DNA of 64,000 bases from contig JBBMOL010000021.1 in NCBI GenBank assembly GCA_037954665.1, forward strand, positions 5,952,001 to 6,016,000, in the 5' to 3' direction. Below the pieces are notes generated by a model. It worked only from the letters and a program-made list of their open reading frames with translations. It was not told the DNA's origin and did not search any database. A program made the position numbers and the translations under genes. Below are positions 48,911-62,100 of this stretch, one piece after another. Numbering within the stretch: position 1 is the stretch's first letter; every line of letters begins with the position of its first letter. This DNA is from Laguncularia racemosa. Its lineage: Eukaryota; Streptophyta; Magnoliopsida; Myrtales; Combretaceae.

Positions 48911-50250
48911 ATGTCATCAAACCCGATGGAAGAAGACATTAGCAAGTTCCAAGAGTCATCCAGTAGGTCCCCTTTCGGTCGCCAGAGCACTTTAGGTGAC
49001 CATTTTCCCCCTCAATTCTTAGGAATACTGGTGTCTAGTTTGTAAGGCACGACTTTGGAGGTAGTTTGCCCTATGGACCTAAATAGGGAAAAAAACTGGG
49101 GTGTCTTTTCACACCTTAGGAAAAAGCAAAGTGGACTTACCCAAAAGTAGCATTTTAGAGCCTTATGCTCTTGCAACAAGGAATAGCCCAACTGGAAACT
49201 TAGGAAAGGTCCATGTCAACCCTAGCTACCCAGCCACCCCCTCTGCCGGCACTCAGTCCAAAGGGTTTTCCTCATTTGGAAATTCCACTTTGGAGAGAGC
49301 AAATCAGCTTCTTGACCAAATCGAGAAGGAAAACCACCTGGAAAGATAACCTTCGCCCTACCCTACACTGGCTAAGTCCTATGCAAATGCTTGTAGCCCT
49401 CAAGCTTCCCCTTTGAACCTGGACTTCAAACTTTGGTTCATCCGACTGGTGATGAAGAATGGTGTCCCTAAGGTCAAGATGTCAAAGACAGTTGAAGAAG
49501 AGGAAGCTGACTATTGGAAGTCTACCCTGGTAGGATATTTTATAAGGCATAAAATCTTGTTTTCCCTAGTCCAAGCAATAGCATTCAGACTTTGGAAGGA
49601 CTTTGGCTTCATAAACATCCTACCTAACGAAGAAGGCTTCTTCTACTTTTGTTTTGATAAGGATAAAGACTTCACCCCAATACTTGAGAAGGTATGGTAC
49701 TTCTCTAAATGTTTCATCATACTTTAACAGTAGAGAAAGGGAATGTCATTAAACAAGCCTCAACCCACCCGCATTCTAGTATGGGCTATGTTTAGTCGCA
49801 TTCCATGCGAGCTCCTTAGTGTTGAGGGGATAAGCTACATAGCCAGCGGAGTAGGATCCCCCATAAAAGCCAACACCCTTACAGCCTCTAGGCAACGGGC
49901 TAACCAAGCCCACATCCTAATCGGGATTGATAGAAGGGAGGAATTTATTACATAAGTTAAAGTGGAGAAATTTGATGGCTCCCTAGTGAGAGTTCAAGTT
50001 GAATACCGATGGCTTCCTCCCCGATGTAACATATGCAAGGTCTTTGGCCATTCATGCTCTCCAACAACAAACCCGATTCCACACACCATAGCTGGTACCT
50101 CTAAACCTAAAGGTGATTAGTTGATTCAAGTAAACCATGCTGGAAAGGGTAAGCAAAGGATACCCTTGGAAGATGAGGGAACTCATTCCTCTCTTAAATC
50201 ACCCCCTCCTCAAGATCAGAAAGGCGCTAGCATAGAAGTCTAATCCCCAT
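48911..50250 (+). pseudogene. LINE ORF1 (DUF4283-like, zinc knuckle), interrupted
   Basis: A possible start ATG lies at 48,911, then the reading changes frame; 49,101-49,349 and 49,413-49,727 are open segments. The DUF4283-like nucleic-acid-binding region runs about 49,520-49,955 (KSTLVGYFIRHKI, LVWAMFSRIPCELLSVEGI, ASGVGSPIKAN). A CX2CX4H knuckle (RCNICKVFGH) at about 50,022-50,051 lacks the last Cys at its expected place. In plant L1 elements this protein binds the element's RNA. A stop follows DRREEFIT at 49,953-49,955. Confidence 0.82.
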
Positions 50251-50721
50251 TAAAATCAGGATAACCCACGACTGAAGACTGTAGAAGCCAGGGGACGACA
50301 AAACAACTCCACCTGATGATATAGTGGTGGAAAACCTAACTTCTTCTAACCACAATCACACAAAAGACGAAAGTATATGGTCCCTAAAAGCGATGGAAGT
50401 GGAGAAGGAGACTAGTGATGCTACGGCCACCCCCAATCAGGATTAGGCCTCCTTTATTATCCCCGAATCTCCCAACCATTGGAAGCAAACTCGAGAGTCC
50501 CCAACACCTAGCCTAGCTCAAACCAAGGCAGGCAATATTGAGGAATGTGAGGACAATGACAATACCCCACTCTACGAGCTCCTTAGTCAGTTGAATAGGA
50601 TCCCAAATAGCAATCCCAAGAGTAACAAAAGCTTTAGTTCTTTAGGGCGTCGGAAAAAGAAATAAAGAAAACGACGTTGCATATTTACTTATGTGCAAAT
50701 AGGTCCTTGTTGTCACTCCCA

Positions 50722-53700
50722 TGAATATAGCGATGTGGAACATTAGAGGGTTCAATAACCTAATTAAAGTAGCAGAAGTTAAGAAAGAGTGTGACAACAA
50801 TAAAATTTCCTTTATAGGGATTTTTGAAACTAAAGTTAACCCCTCCAATTAAATGCTAATTTAGAATCGATTAGGTCTACGATGGCAAGTGGCTATCAAC
50901 TGAGCAACTCGCAAGCAAATGTGGTTAGCATGGATCCTAAGAGATTGGGATGTCCGAATCGTGAAGGAAACTATGCAACTCATATATTGCATAGCCACAT
51001 ATTAAAGCACCAATACCTCAGTATCAGTTACTTTCATTTATGGCTCAAATAACAATGGGGAAAGGAAATCTTATGGAGGAATTTAGAGGATCTAGCCTCC
51101 ACCATGGTAATGAACCCATGGCTGGTATTTGGTGACTTCAACATAACTAAGTGCCCTTCAGAAAAGCAAAGAGGGAGAACTCCAATGACAACGATAATGG
51201 AGGGATTTCAAAATTGCTTAACTAACGCTAAGATGTAGGACCTAAGGTATTCGAGAGACTTCTTTACCTAGACTAATTGCCAAGAACATAACCCTATCTT
51301 GAGGAAACTCAATTGAGTTCTAGTCAACCATCATTGGTTGCATGTTTTCCCGAAAACCCAAGCTAAGTTCCTACCCACTACCCTTTCAGATCATTCACTT
51401 GCTATCACACCCTTGGATACTACACTAAGGACAAAGAGGTCACCATTTAAGTTCTTTAACTTTTGGATCCAGCACGCAAGCTTAAAGGACATTGTCATCG
51501 ATACTTGGAATAAGGAGATCATTGGATCATGGATGTTTTAGGTGGTTAGGAAGCTCAAATTTCTCAAAGATGAACTAAGACACCTCAACTACTTTAAGTT
51601 CTCCCGTTTATCCAACCGAGTACAAATGGCCAAGAACACTCTCAACCAAAAGCAATCTACCATATAAGGCTTTAGCGATACATCACAAATGGAAGTCGAG
51701 AAGAAAGCCTCCAGGGAGTACTACTTACTTAGAGGCACTGAAGAATGCTTCTTTAAGTAGAAATCAAGATCAAATTGGCTAAGACTGGGTGATAACAACA
51801 CGTCCTTCTTCCACAAAGCTATAAGGAATCATCACAATAGAAGTGCCTTGTATTAAATTACAAGGGAAGATGGAAGTGAAGCAGTAGGCAAAGCAGAGAT
51901 TAGAGAATTAGTTGTTTTGCACTTCCAACAACTCTATGGTAGCACCTACCCTATAATTAACCCTAAGGAGATCTATAACTTAATGACTTGGAAGCTGGTA
52001 GAACAGCGGATGAAAGAACTACAAGCACCCTAATCAGATGAAAAGATTAAGTGGGGATTCTTTTCCCAAACAAATGAAAAGGTTCCTAGACCGGATAGGT
52101 ACACCACTAGATTCTTCAAGAAAACTTGGGAAATAATAGGAGCCAATCTTTCTACCGCCATCAAAGAACTCCTCAACTCTGGGCACCTGCATAAAGAAAT
52201 AAATTCAACCATCATCACATTGGTCCTGAAGATAGCTAATCCCTCCAGCTTAGGAGAATTTTGACTTATCGCATGCTGCAACGTCCTTTATAAAGCTATA
52301 TCCAAAGTACTTATAGTGCGACTAAAAAATGTATTACCCTCTTTGATTAGATGAGAACGGGCTACTTTCATTCTAGGGCGTAGAATTATCGACAATATCT
52401 TTATAGCCTAAGAATTGATAGCCGGTTACCAATCACAAAAAGGTGCTCCCCATTGCACCTTAAAAGTGGATCTCTAGAAAGCCTATGATTCTATAAGATG
52501 GGACTTCATTCTTGAGGTGCTTAAAGCCATGCAAGGTTCCCCACACTTTTGCACCCTCATAAAACAATGTATCTCCACTACTAGGTTCTCCATTAACATC
52601 GATGGAGAATTAGTAGGCTACTTCTTTAGCAAGCGACGCCTTAAGTAGGTGACCCCATCTCCACATTCTTATTTGTCATTGGCATGGAAGTCCTTTCCAT
52701 CCTACTACGAAGGCTTACATTCAACCACGCATTCTCCCTCCATTGGAGATGTAAACCCAAGCACCTAACCCATCTTTGTTTTGCATATGACCTTCTAATC
52801 TTTGCAAAAGGCAATGTCAAATCTACCTCTATGATTAGAGATGTCCTTCAACACTTCCAATCACTCTCAAATCTGGTAGCCAACAATAACAAAAGTAGCA
52901 TCTTCTTCTCTAATGTCCCTACAAGGACCAAGGAGAATATTTTGCAAACAACCTAATTCGAAGAAGGTAGACTTCCAGTTCGATACCTAAGCATCCCACT
53001 CCTTTCTACAAATCTCAAGAAAGAGGATTGTAATTCCCTTGTAAAAAGAATCCTAGCCCACATTAACTCATGGACTTCCAAGTACCTCTCTTATGCAGGC
53101 AGACTATAGCTGGTCAAGTTAGTCCTCTCTTCAATGTAAGTCTTTTAGAGCTCCGTGTTTCTACTCTCGAAGGCTATAATTACGAAGATAGAACAACTCT
53201 TGAGGAATTTCTTGTAGAGTATAAAATTGTACATCAATTCAAAAGCTAAAGTTAGATGGGTAGATGTATGTAAACTGGTCAAATGTAGAAGCCTAGGGAT
53301 CCCCCAATCTCCATTTTTAGAACAAGGCCATATAGATCAAACGCATTTGGCACTTGTGCAAAAGTGGATCTCAAAGTCTATGGCCTAATTGGGTGCATTC
53401 TACACTACTGAAGGGTATAAGCTTTTAGTCATCATGGACACCAACCACATGCTCTTAGACCTGGAAGAAGCTTTTGAAGCTAAGATGCTTAGTCCGTAAT
53501 AGCTTCCAATGGTAGCTAGGGGATGGCTTATCCATCTCCATTTGGATAGATTACTGGCTACCAATAGGACCTTCGGGTACATTGTACAGTGCACAGGAAA
53601 TCAAGAGTTCAAGCCTCCCTATGCTGGCTAAACTCCACTCCTTACTGGAAAACAACACATGGCGGCTACCTGTTAACCCATTTTGGTTGAGCATCCACAT

Positions 53701-54262
53701 TCCCCCCCCACCTCCAACCAAATGATTCAACTCTTGACTAACTCCGTTGGATCCACACCACATCAGCAGAGTACGCCATCAAGAGCAGATATACTTTTCT
53801 CAATTCATCAGGAGTTACCATTCCTTGGCACAAAGTTATTTGAAACAAGTCAATCTTGCCTAGACACTCCTTCATATTATGGTTGGCCTCGCTAGGAAAA
53901 TTATCCACCTTCGATAAATTAGTCTCATGGGGAGTCGCTATGTCCCCAACTTGCTTCCTCTGTCAGTAAGGATTAGAGGATTACTCACACTTATTCTTTA
54001 ATTGTGGATTCACATCCCAAGTTTGGAGACTGGTGTGTGATGCCATACAATGTCCACCTTCCTTCAAGGATTGGCAAGGCGCTACAAGCACGCTGATTGC
54101 AATAGCTCAATCATCTTCCCTTACCCACCAAACATGGAGAGCAAGTATTGCAGCCACAATCTACTATATATGGAGGACTCGTAACAAGGTCCGCCTTGGG
54201 AGTTGTCTTCCTAGTACTACCTTTTTAGCCAACTAGATTAGATCTTATGTCACTAGGTTGTA
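50722..54262 (+). pseudogene. LINE ORF2 (endonuclease-reverse transcriptase), interrupted
   Basis: It begins with the APE-type endonuclease start MNIAMWNIRGFNN at 50,722 and the FETKV motif with its catalytic Glu at about 50,825. The SDHS motif of the endonuclease is present at about 51,388. Reverse transcriptase spans about 52,030-53,100; its active site at 52,780-52,791 reads FAYD, so the first Asp of the FADD motif has become Tyr. The zf-RVT domain is at about 53,930-54,030 (CFLC...HLFFNCGF), followed by a C-terminal part to about 54,236. Many stops throughout. Confidence 0.88.
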
Positions 54263-54372
54263 ATTTAGTAGGGCATCCATTGTATCAATACAAGTAAATC
54301 ATGTACTTTTACTTGTGATGTAACTTTAACCATCCTTATGACGGATGTATACCTTCATTTCGATCAATAAAT

Positions 54373-54431
54373 TATTTAGGAGCTAGATAACCGTAGGTTG
54401 TTGTGATTATGATACCTTAGAGGGCGTGACA
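54373..54431 (+). repeat. 3' LTR of Gypsy-2, terminal remnant
   Basis: Matches the end of the 5' LTR (about 40,576-40,636): TTATTTAGGAGCTAGATAAC against TTATTAGGGACAAGATAATC, then GGTTGT and ACCTT..AGAG.GTGA. It ends in CA and is followed by the AAGAG duplication. Confidence 0.72.
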
Positions 54432-54436
54432 AAGAG

Positions 54437-54738
54437 CAAACCCATACTAATCGGAGACAAACGCACACAATAGCTGAAACACATTTACCCAATTACATAA
54501 ATTGAAACACAGATTTGTAAATTTGCAAACAAATAAATTAGAAAATTAAAAAACGAAACTTTGATTTTTCTGAAGATTATAGGCTCGTTCTCCTACATCA
54601 AAAAATAAACACATTATTAAAAATACATATATATGAAGAACAAAAGGGGAAAAAAAAAAGAAGCAAATAAAAGTAACAACAAAAAATTGTTGATAAGAGT
54701 ACCTAAACGTTTTTTGTACTACGTACCTCCAAGAGTTT
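54437..54738. other. AT-rich spacer after Gypsy-2
   Basis: Only A-rich runs and no frame or repeat partner in this window. Confidence 0.5.
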
Positions 54739-55072
54739 CCCTACAACAAAAATTCATGATTTTATTACAACAATGAAAAAAATGGACACTAAGCGGCTAG
54801 CATATATGGCAATTTTTACCGCATAATGCTTTAAGTGGTCAATGACATGGCGACATGTCGCCACTTAGCCAGCGAATGAATGGGTGGGGTTCTCGCGCAT
54901 CTACTATGCGACCAATTTCGCCGCTTAATCAAATGTGGTGATTCACGTGGATCTGTAAGTGGCAAATTATGTAGTAGAGCGTTAAGTTGATTCTATATGA
55001 CCAAATGAAGTTTCATGAGTTATATTCCTCATCCTTTTTTTCATTTTTTTTTACATTATTTTGTTATAGACA
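54739..55072. mobile_element. Candidate non-autonomous CACTA-like element
   Basis: The left end CCCTACAACAAAAA resembles the CACTA terminal repeat CACTACAA. The right end TTTTGTTATAGAC (about 55,059-55,071) is its approximate inverse. Inside are at least five degenerate TTAAGYGGC words in both orientations (near 54,789, 54,829, 54,861, 54,921 and 54,956) and a perfect 16-bp palindrome at 54,848-54,863. Such alternating subterminal words are where CACTA transposase proteins bind in well-studied elements. There is no coding capacity. A 3-bp target duplication was not identified. Confidence 0.4.
54848..54863. repeat. Perfect 16-bp palindrome
   Basis: TGGCGACATGTCGCCA is its own reverse complement. 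Confidence 0.9.
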
Positions 55073-55749
55073 TTACATTCTGTTTAATTAGTTGGTAGAA
55101 TATTTTCAGCTTTTGATCCTCAATTTTCATATGAAAAGTAGAAAATGCACTGTTTGGTTGTTGAAATTCATCTCGCAAAAAATCAATAATGTTTACTCGG
55201 AGCTTAAAGTCATTATCATCTTGGAAACCTACACATACCAAAGGTCGTAAAAACCATAATATGTACTCTGAAACTTTTTCCTTTCTTAAGTAAAAGAAAG
55301 ATAAAATTATAATAAAATAGAGAAATTAGGCGATGGACAGTATTCATCTTCGTCATGTGAAATATTTATTGGACTCAAACCCAATAATATATAACATCAA
55401 ACGTTAGAGTATAAGGATTTTGTGCAAGTTATTACATAAGAGAAACGATAAGAGTAATAACCCGTTTGTAATAATCTCGGATTCCATTCGTGGACGTAAA
55501 ACGTGCATGTGCATGAGCAACTACTTAAAAAAATAAAATAAAATAAAAACCCACATCCACCATAATACACATTAACATGGTGGTCAAAATCATAATTCTA
55601 CTCATACAATTTTATAAGTTTATGTTTTTATATGGTTTTTTCAAATTAAATTACGTATAAAATTATTTTTCTATAAAGTCATGATAGAATCATGAGTTTA
55701 AATATAGATGATTTTACGAGTTTATGATTTTATCAATTATTTATGATTC
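55073..55749. other. AT-rich spacer before Gypsy-3
   Basis: No supported gene. The minus-strand frame at 55,056-55,241 has no recognisable motif and crosses the edge of the CACTA-like element. Confidence 0.5.
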
Positions 55750-55761
55750 TATAAATACTCT

Positions 55762-55800
<39 letters not shown>

Positions 55801-57689
55801 TAAAAGCAAGCATAAGGTAATTAACCTAAAGAGATGTGGGGCAATTTTGTTATTTCAAGGTCGAGGTAGTTAAACCCTCATTTGACCGAGGGTTACTCTT
55901 TTCTCACTCTCACACAATTGAAATTTCAAAAACTCTCAAAGACCTACAAAATGGCCTAACAAGAAAGTAATAGAAACCAACAATTTTTGTCCAAGTAAGG
56001 ATTTCAATCACTGGAATACCTCTACAAGATTTTGGATTCATAGCCCTAAGATGATTTGACAATGTATTGCTAGAATTTGGATCAAGGAGCGAGATGAAAA
56101 AGGTATAGGAATAAGTGATTCAAGGATCTCAATCATAATTTGAATCAAGTAAGTGTATGAATCCTTGTAATGTATTGAATTAGCAAATTAAATGGATCAA
56201 GATATACTTTCTTAGATTTCATGTTAGGGAAAAATTTACTAATTGGAAAAAAAGGGGAATTCGCAAAGGAACAGTGCCTTACATGGTTAGGTACATGCCT
56301 ATATACCTGCTTGTGCTGAAATGTGAATGTATACAGAAAGATATTTGGTCACTTGATAGGCCTATATACTTAAGCATGTCAAATTATACAAATTCATAGA
56401 AAGGTATGCAACCACTATATACGACCATGTACCAAACTGTGCTAAAGTATACGGCCAAATACATGACCATGTACTTAGGCATGTTGAATTGACAAAAATG
56501 CATAGAAAGATAGATGACCATGTTCTACTTGTATTCCTCTACATGGCCTCCTATATAGCTGTGTTGGTTTGGGACACTCACTGCTTTATTCTATTTTGTT
56601 CACCTGCAATCCTAAGTATAAGTAATTGTGAATGTGAATAAGTTTGAGGATTGCGAGGCCATAGAAGTGTGAGGAGATCAACTATTACATATCAAGTACG
56701 TGTATACCATGTTTTTTGCTTGTGCGTGATAGGTTAGAGATGTGCGTGAACTAATTTGATAGTGAAAATGAATATAATTGGTTGTGTGTGTGAATGTGCT
56801 TGGTTAGGTTCAAGAAACCAAGTGAGCGTTGGTATTCCTAAGGTGGCATCCCAATGATTGGTATGTGACATTTTCCCTAGTAGAGTCATATACCAAAATG
56901 ATCTAGGTAGATTTAGGATTATTTGGCATGGAAGGATTCTTGTATGTGACGTGGAAGGATTCTTGTATGTGATGTGGAAGGACTCTTGGATGTGATGTAA
57001 AATGACTCATAGACTTAGGGATAGTGGGGAGTACTCACTATTGTATATGTATTATTTATGTATAAAATAGACTCATGAATAAAGAGGAATACCCTTTGTC
57101 ATTATATATATGTTTGTGGAAAGATTATGTGATGATTATATTCATGAGATTGTGTGTTGGGCTAAATGATGTAAAAGATAATAAATTGTATATGGATATC
57201 ATGTTGCATTATGTCCATGTTAATGTTTCTAGTATGGCATACGTATGTGTGTGTAGGTATACATTGTATTAGGCATTAGCTCACCCTTCGTAAGACCATT
57301 TTCAGTTGCAGGTATTACAATAGAAGTTGTAAGGTACTATGAGACCATAGTAAAGACAGATCAAAATACTGATGAAAATGTAAAATATGTGTACTATAAT
57401 GATTAGTAACCAGATGAAGAGAAGAATTTACATTTGTTAAATTTTTTTTAATTGATTTAAGACTGTTATAGTATTTATGTTCATGAATGCTTCTACTGTA
57501 TTAATTTGAGGATTTTGTGTATGGTTTATGTACTGAGAATAGAAGTTCTTTTCACTTTCTTTTTGTGGAGAACGTCTTATAGATAGTTGACTGTAGATAT
57601 TGAAGTTAGTAGGGTTTGAGCCTTTACATGTCTTTACCTAGTGGAGACACATGGTAGGCTATACTCGTCTGAGGTTTTAGGGCATTACA
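55750..57689 (+). repeat. 5' LTR of Gypsy-3
   Basis: Colinear with 62,529-64,000 (TTACTCTTTTCTCACTCT, ATTTGAATCAAGTAAGTGTA, GCATTAGCTCACCC). The first bases read TATAAATA where the 3' LTR has TGTAAATA, so the TG terminus has mutated. It ends GGGCATTACA at 57,689, seven bases before the primer site. Confidence 0.9.
55767..55797. repeat. (AT)n microsatellite in the Gypsy-3 5' LTR
   Basis: Alternating AT, also present at the same place in the 3' LTR (62,542-62,571). Confidence 0.9.
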
Positions 57690-57696
57690 ACTTAAG

Positions 57697-57709
57697 TGGT
57701 ATCAAAGTC
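57697..57709 (+). other. Primer binding site of Gypsy-3 (tRNA-iMet-like)
   Basis: TGGTATCAAAGTC, two changes from the iMet complement, directly after the 5' LTR. Confidence 0.75.
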
Positions 57710-57881
57710 TAGGTCATATTGATCTATAGACTACTTAGAAATAAGATTTTTAAGGTAATGAAGTATGATGAGAGTAGGTAGTTAATGAGACTAGTATTTA
57801 TAAATTTATACTCATTTTAGTTATACTTAATATGTTATTAATATAGTATGACATTTTGAGACAACTGCTGTTCATTTTGTA

Positions 57882-59090
57882 GAATGCCTAGGAGAATTAG
57901 GACTGGGATCAACATCAGGTGTTGAAGGTGATGCTCTTAATAACTGGATGCCACTTAGACCTCCTTAGCTTAGATCGAGAGGAAATGAGGCCAATGCTAC
58001 TTAGATGCTAGAGACCATTAATACTCTAGTAGGAGTGGTGGCACAATATTAACAACAAATATAAGAACTACAATTGTTGAATGTCAAACAAACATAAACG
58101 ATGGGGGAGATTGGGGAGAGGCCAATTGGGCAAGTGAGTTTGGACCATTTTGTTAGAATGGTTAAGGAGTTCAGACTGAAGGTTGATAATCCACCAGATG
58201 CTAAGTAGTTGGTTGATGAGCTAGAAAAGACCTTTGAAGTCCTAGCAATTCCTGGTGAGGTATGTTCTTTATTTGTTGAGGGGCTTAGCTTCTAAATGGT
58301 GGTCGAGCGATTTTAGACTCACTACAAGACTAATCATATGGGAAAGGTTCAAGGAGATGTTGTATGAACAAAATTTCCCTAATAGAATAAGGGATAAAAT
58401 GGAGGCAGCTTACTATAGTTGCTATCAGGAAAAGAGATCAATGGATGAGTATAAGGTAGAACTCAATCGCCTAGTGAAGTTTATGCAACCTACATTTAGA
58501 AATAATGAGAAGTCAAGGGCTCATTAGTTTATATTGGGCTTAGAACCCACTTTACAACATGAAGTGGGCACATTCTAGTTGAGCACTTACTCTAAATTGG
58601 TAAACAAATCAAAATTTCTGGAATAGAGTCATAAGAGGATTGAAGCGATGAGGGCATGAAAGATTAGAATTGTATTGAAAAAGAGACCTACCTAGGGTAT
58701 TGTCATTCAGAAGAAGGGCAAGAAACTCCATATTGTGCAGACCAAACATGTGGTCATTACAGTGCCCTCCTTTCAGGCTAGGAGCTCCTCAATGAGTCAA
58801 GGCAACTAGTGTGTGAGATGTTATGGGTCACATGAGCCGAATGAATGCAAATGGCCAGAAGGTGCCTATTTTTCATGTGAGAAGACAAGACATAGCAATA
58901 AGACTTGCCTGGAGAAATTGATAGCCCTCACATTTTGTTTCTCTTGTGATCAAAGGGGTCACAAAATGGTTAATTGCCCAAACACTAGAGGATAGAATGT
59001 GCAGCTAGCACAAGTAGGGAGAAATCATGTTGGGAACAATGGTAGCAGACCTCAACAAGTAAGGTCAAGATAAAGGGCACCAGTACAAGT
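57882..59090 (+). pseudogene. Gypsy-3 gag, interrupted
   Basis: A possible start ATG lies at 57,882. The gag domain is best preserved at 58,255-58,527 (LLRGLASKWW, FPNRIRDKMEAAYY, SMDEYKVELNRLVKFM). Three Cys-rich units follow at 58,810-58,980; the last, CFSCDQRGHKMVNC, is an intact CX2CX4HX4C zinc knuckle, while the first two are degenerate. Stops break the N-terminal half. The family role is RNA packaging. Confidence 0.85.
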
Positions 59091-59129
59091 GTTCGCATTA
59101 TAGAGATAGGACACTCCAACCATAGAAAC

Positions 59130-62100
59130 ATTAGCAGGTATGCTATTTGTGTATTATGCTAAAGTATATATTTTATTTGATATTGGTGCATCATATTTGT
59201 GTGTGTCTAATGCATTTAGAAGTATGCATAATATTTGTACTGAGGTGTTGGATACTGTGTTAAGTTTGAGTATACCAATGAGTGTGGAGAGGGTTGAATA
59301 AAGTATGTAAAAGGGTCAATGTAGAAGTGCAGGGTGGGATTTTGGTTGTAGATCTTTTAGTTTGGGACATGATAGACTTTAACGTGACATTGGAAATAGA
59401 TTAGTTGATCAAACATCATGCAACCATTGATTGTCATGATATAACAATCCATTTCAATACACTAGAAGGAGAACCATTTTGTTTCCAATTAGAAGCACAT
59501 AGGCCAACTGACTGCCAACACATGAGCTGGTGGGAAAGAGTGTGATGGCTTCAGTGACAGTTGAATATGAAAATGTGGTGAGAATTGAGCAAGTACGGGT
59601 GATGAAGGAATTCACAGAGATATTTCCTAAAGATCTGCCAAGCTTACTCCTAGCAAGGGGGATTGAATTTGGTATAGATATAGTGCCTAGTATGGATCCC
59701 ATATCTAAAGCCCCGTACCTTATGGTGCCTACCAAACTAAAAGAATTGAAGAAGCAGATATAAGAGTTGATGGACAAGAAGTTCATCAAACTGAGTGTCT
59801 CACCTTGAGGTGCATCGATATTATTTATGAAGAAGAAAGATAGCAGTATGCGGTTGTGCATAGATTATAGTGAGTTAAACAAGGTTACTATAAAAAATAA
59901 GTATCCCTTCCCAAGGATTGACAACTTATTTGATCAGTTGCAAGGGGCTCAAGTCTTCTAAAAAATACGCTTGATATCTAGATACTATCAGTTGAGAATC
60001 AGGAAAGAAGATATTCAGAAGACTGTGTTTAAAACTCGATATGAGCATTATGAGTTCCAAGTAATGCCATTTAGACTCACAAATGCACAGACAACTTTCA
60101 TAGACCTAATAAACCGAGTATCTAAGGAGTATTTAGATAAATTTATCATTATGTTTATAGATGACATTATAATATACTCCAAGAGTGAAGAGGACAATGA
60201 ATAACATTTAATGATGGTGTTGAATAGACTACAGGTAGAGAAGATATACGCCAAATTCAAGAAGTGCGAGTTTTTGTTGAAGCAAGTAACATTTTTGGGT
60301 CATGTGATTAGTAAAGATAGGTTTCTATAGATCCTGAGAAAATAAAGGCTGTGAATGAATAGCCTAAACTGAAGATAGTGACATAACTCAGAAGCTTCTT
60401 AGAGCTAGCTGAATATTATAGAAGATTTGTAAAAGGATTATCTAAGCTAGCAGCCCCTTTAACAAGATTAACATAAAAAGGAGTAAAGTTTATATGGGAT
60501 GATAGATGTGATACAAGCTTCATAGTGTAGAAAGAAAGACTGATTTCTACACTAGTGCTAGCATTACCTATCAATGGTGAAGAATTTGTGGTGTATAATG
60601 ATACGTCCATCCTAGGGCTCAAGTATGTATTGATGCAAAATATGAGGGTGATAGCTTATGCATCCAAACAATTGAAGCCCTATCGGAAGAACTACCCAAT
60701 GCATGATCTTGAGTTAGCAACTGAGATTCTTGCACTCAAACTTTGGAGACATTATTTGTATGGGGAGAAGTGTAAGATATTCACAGATCAAAAGAGCCTT
60801 AAGTTTCTCTTTACCCAGAAAGAATTGAACATGAGGTAGAGATGCTGGCCAAAGCTAATTAAGGATTATGATATTGAGATTTAGTACCATCTTAGGAAGG
60901 CGAATGTGGTTGCTAATGCATTAAGTAGAAAGAGGCATGGAAATTTGGCAACTTTAATTACAACTCAAAGGAAAATATTGGAGGATATGCAAAAATTAGA
61001 TTTGGACATTATGACCCAAGAGATTAGAGTTAGACTTGCCAGTTTATGCATACATCCCACACTAGTGGGTAAAATAAAGGCTACATAAGTAGATGATGTG
61101 GGGATATAGGAGATTAAGAAACAAATGGAGGATGGAAAGGCAATAAAATTTAATGAAGACAAAGAGGGAGTGAGGTATAGTCACAGGCTATGTGCTAAGT
61201 ATAGATGAAATAAAGAACAGAATATTGAAGGTGGCACACTATTTTGGGCACTCTATTCATCTTAAGAGTACCAAAATGTATAAGAATCTAAAGTACCATT
61301 ATTGGTAGAGGAACATGGAGAGGGAAATTGTAGAATTTGTGTCTAAGTATCTAACATGCCATCAAATCAAAATAAAACATCAAAGACCCGCTAACATGCT
61401 GCAACCTCTACCAATACCAAAATGGAAGTGGGAACATATGACCATGGACTTCATTATAACACTACCTAGAACTCTAACTAAGCTGGACACCATATAGGTA
61501 ATTGTAGACCAACTCACAAAATTTGCCCATTTTATACCCATAGGCATTAGGTATAAACTTGAGAAACTGACTTAATTATATGTCAAAGAGATTGTGAGGT
61601 TATATGGAGTACCGGTCACAACAATATCTAATAGGGACATCAGATTTGTGAGGAAATTTTAAAACAGTTTACACAGGGCATTGGAAACCAAGTTACAATT
61701 CATTATGGCTTTTCATCCATAAACGAATGGCCAATTAGAGTGAACCATTCAAATATTAGAGGATATGTTAAGGGCATATGTACTAGATCTTGGTGGGAAT
61801 TTGGATAAGTACCTACCCTTATTAGAGTTTTCCTACAACAATAGCTATCAAGCTACCATCTAAATGGCACTTTATGAAGCATTATATGGAAGAAAGTGTT
61901 AGTCTCCTTTACATTGGGATGAAGTGGGTGAGAAATAAGTGTTAGGGGTTAATATGGTATAAAATGCACTATACAAAGTAAAGTTGATCAAACAAAGGAT
62001 GCAGTTAGCTCAAACCCATTAGAAATTTTGTGCAAATAAGAGATGTCACCTATTAGAGTTCAAAGTGGAAGACTATGTCTTACTAAAGGTCTTATCTACA

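Larger units (their letters stand above)
48806..54372 (+). mobile_element. L1-type LINE inserted in the Gypsy-2 3' LTR
   Basis: A plus-strand non-LTR retrotransposon of about 5.6 kb. It has ORF1 with a DUF4283-like region and a zinc knuckle, an APE-type endonuclease, reverse transcriptase and a C-terminal zf-RVT domain, the standard order of plant L1 elements. The 3' end is placed at about 54,372 (TCGATCAATAAA), after which sequence matching the last 55 bp of the Gypsy-2 LTR resumes. There is no long poly(A) tail and no clear target duplication. All frames are broken. Confidence 0.88.
38417..54431 (+). mobile_element. Gypsy-2: chromovirus with a LINE nested in its 3' LTR
   Basis: The element begins TGTAAAAC at 38,417 and ends GTGACA at 54,431. 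It is flanked by AAGAG at 38,412-38,416 and 54,432-54,436, a 5-bp target duplication that ties the two ends together across 16 kb. The internal region (40,637-47,077) has a primer site, gag, protease, reverse transcriptase, RNase H, integrase and a C-terminal tail whose wording resembles Tekay/Del chromoviruses, then a purine tract. Removing the 5.6 kb LINE leaves an element of about 10.4 kb. All genes are broken. Confidence 0.9.
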
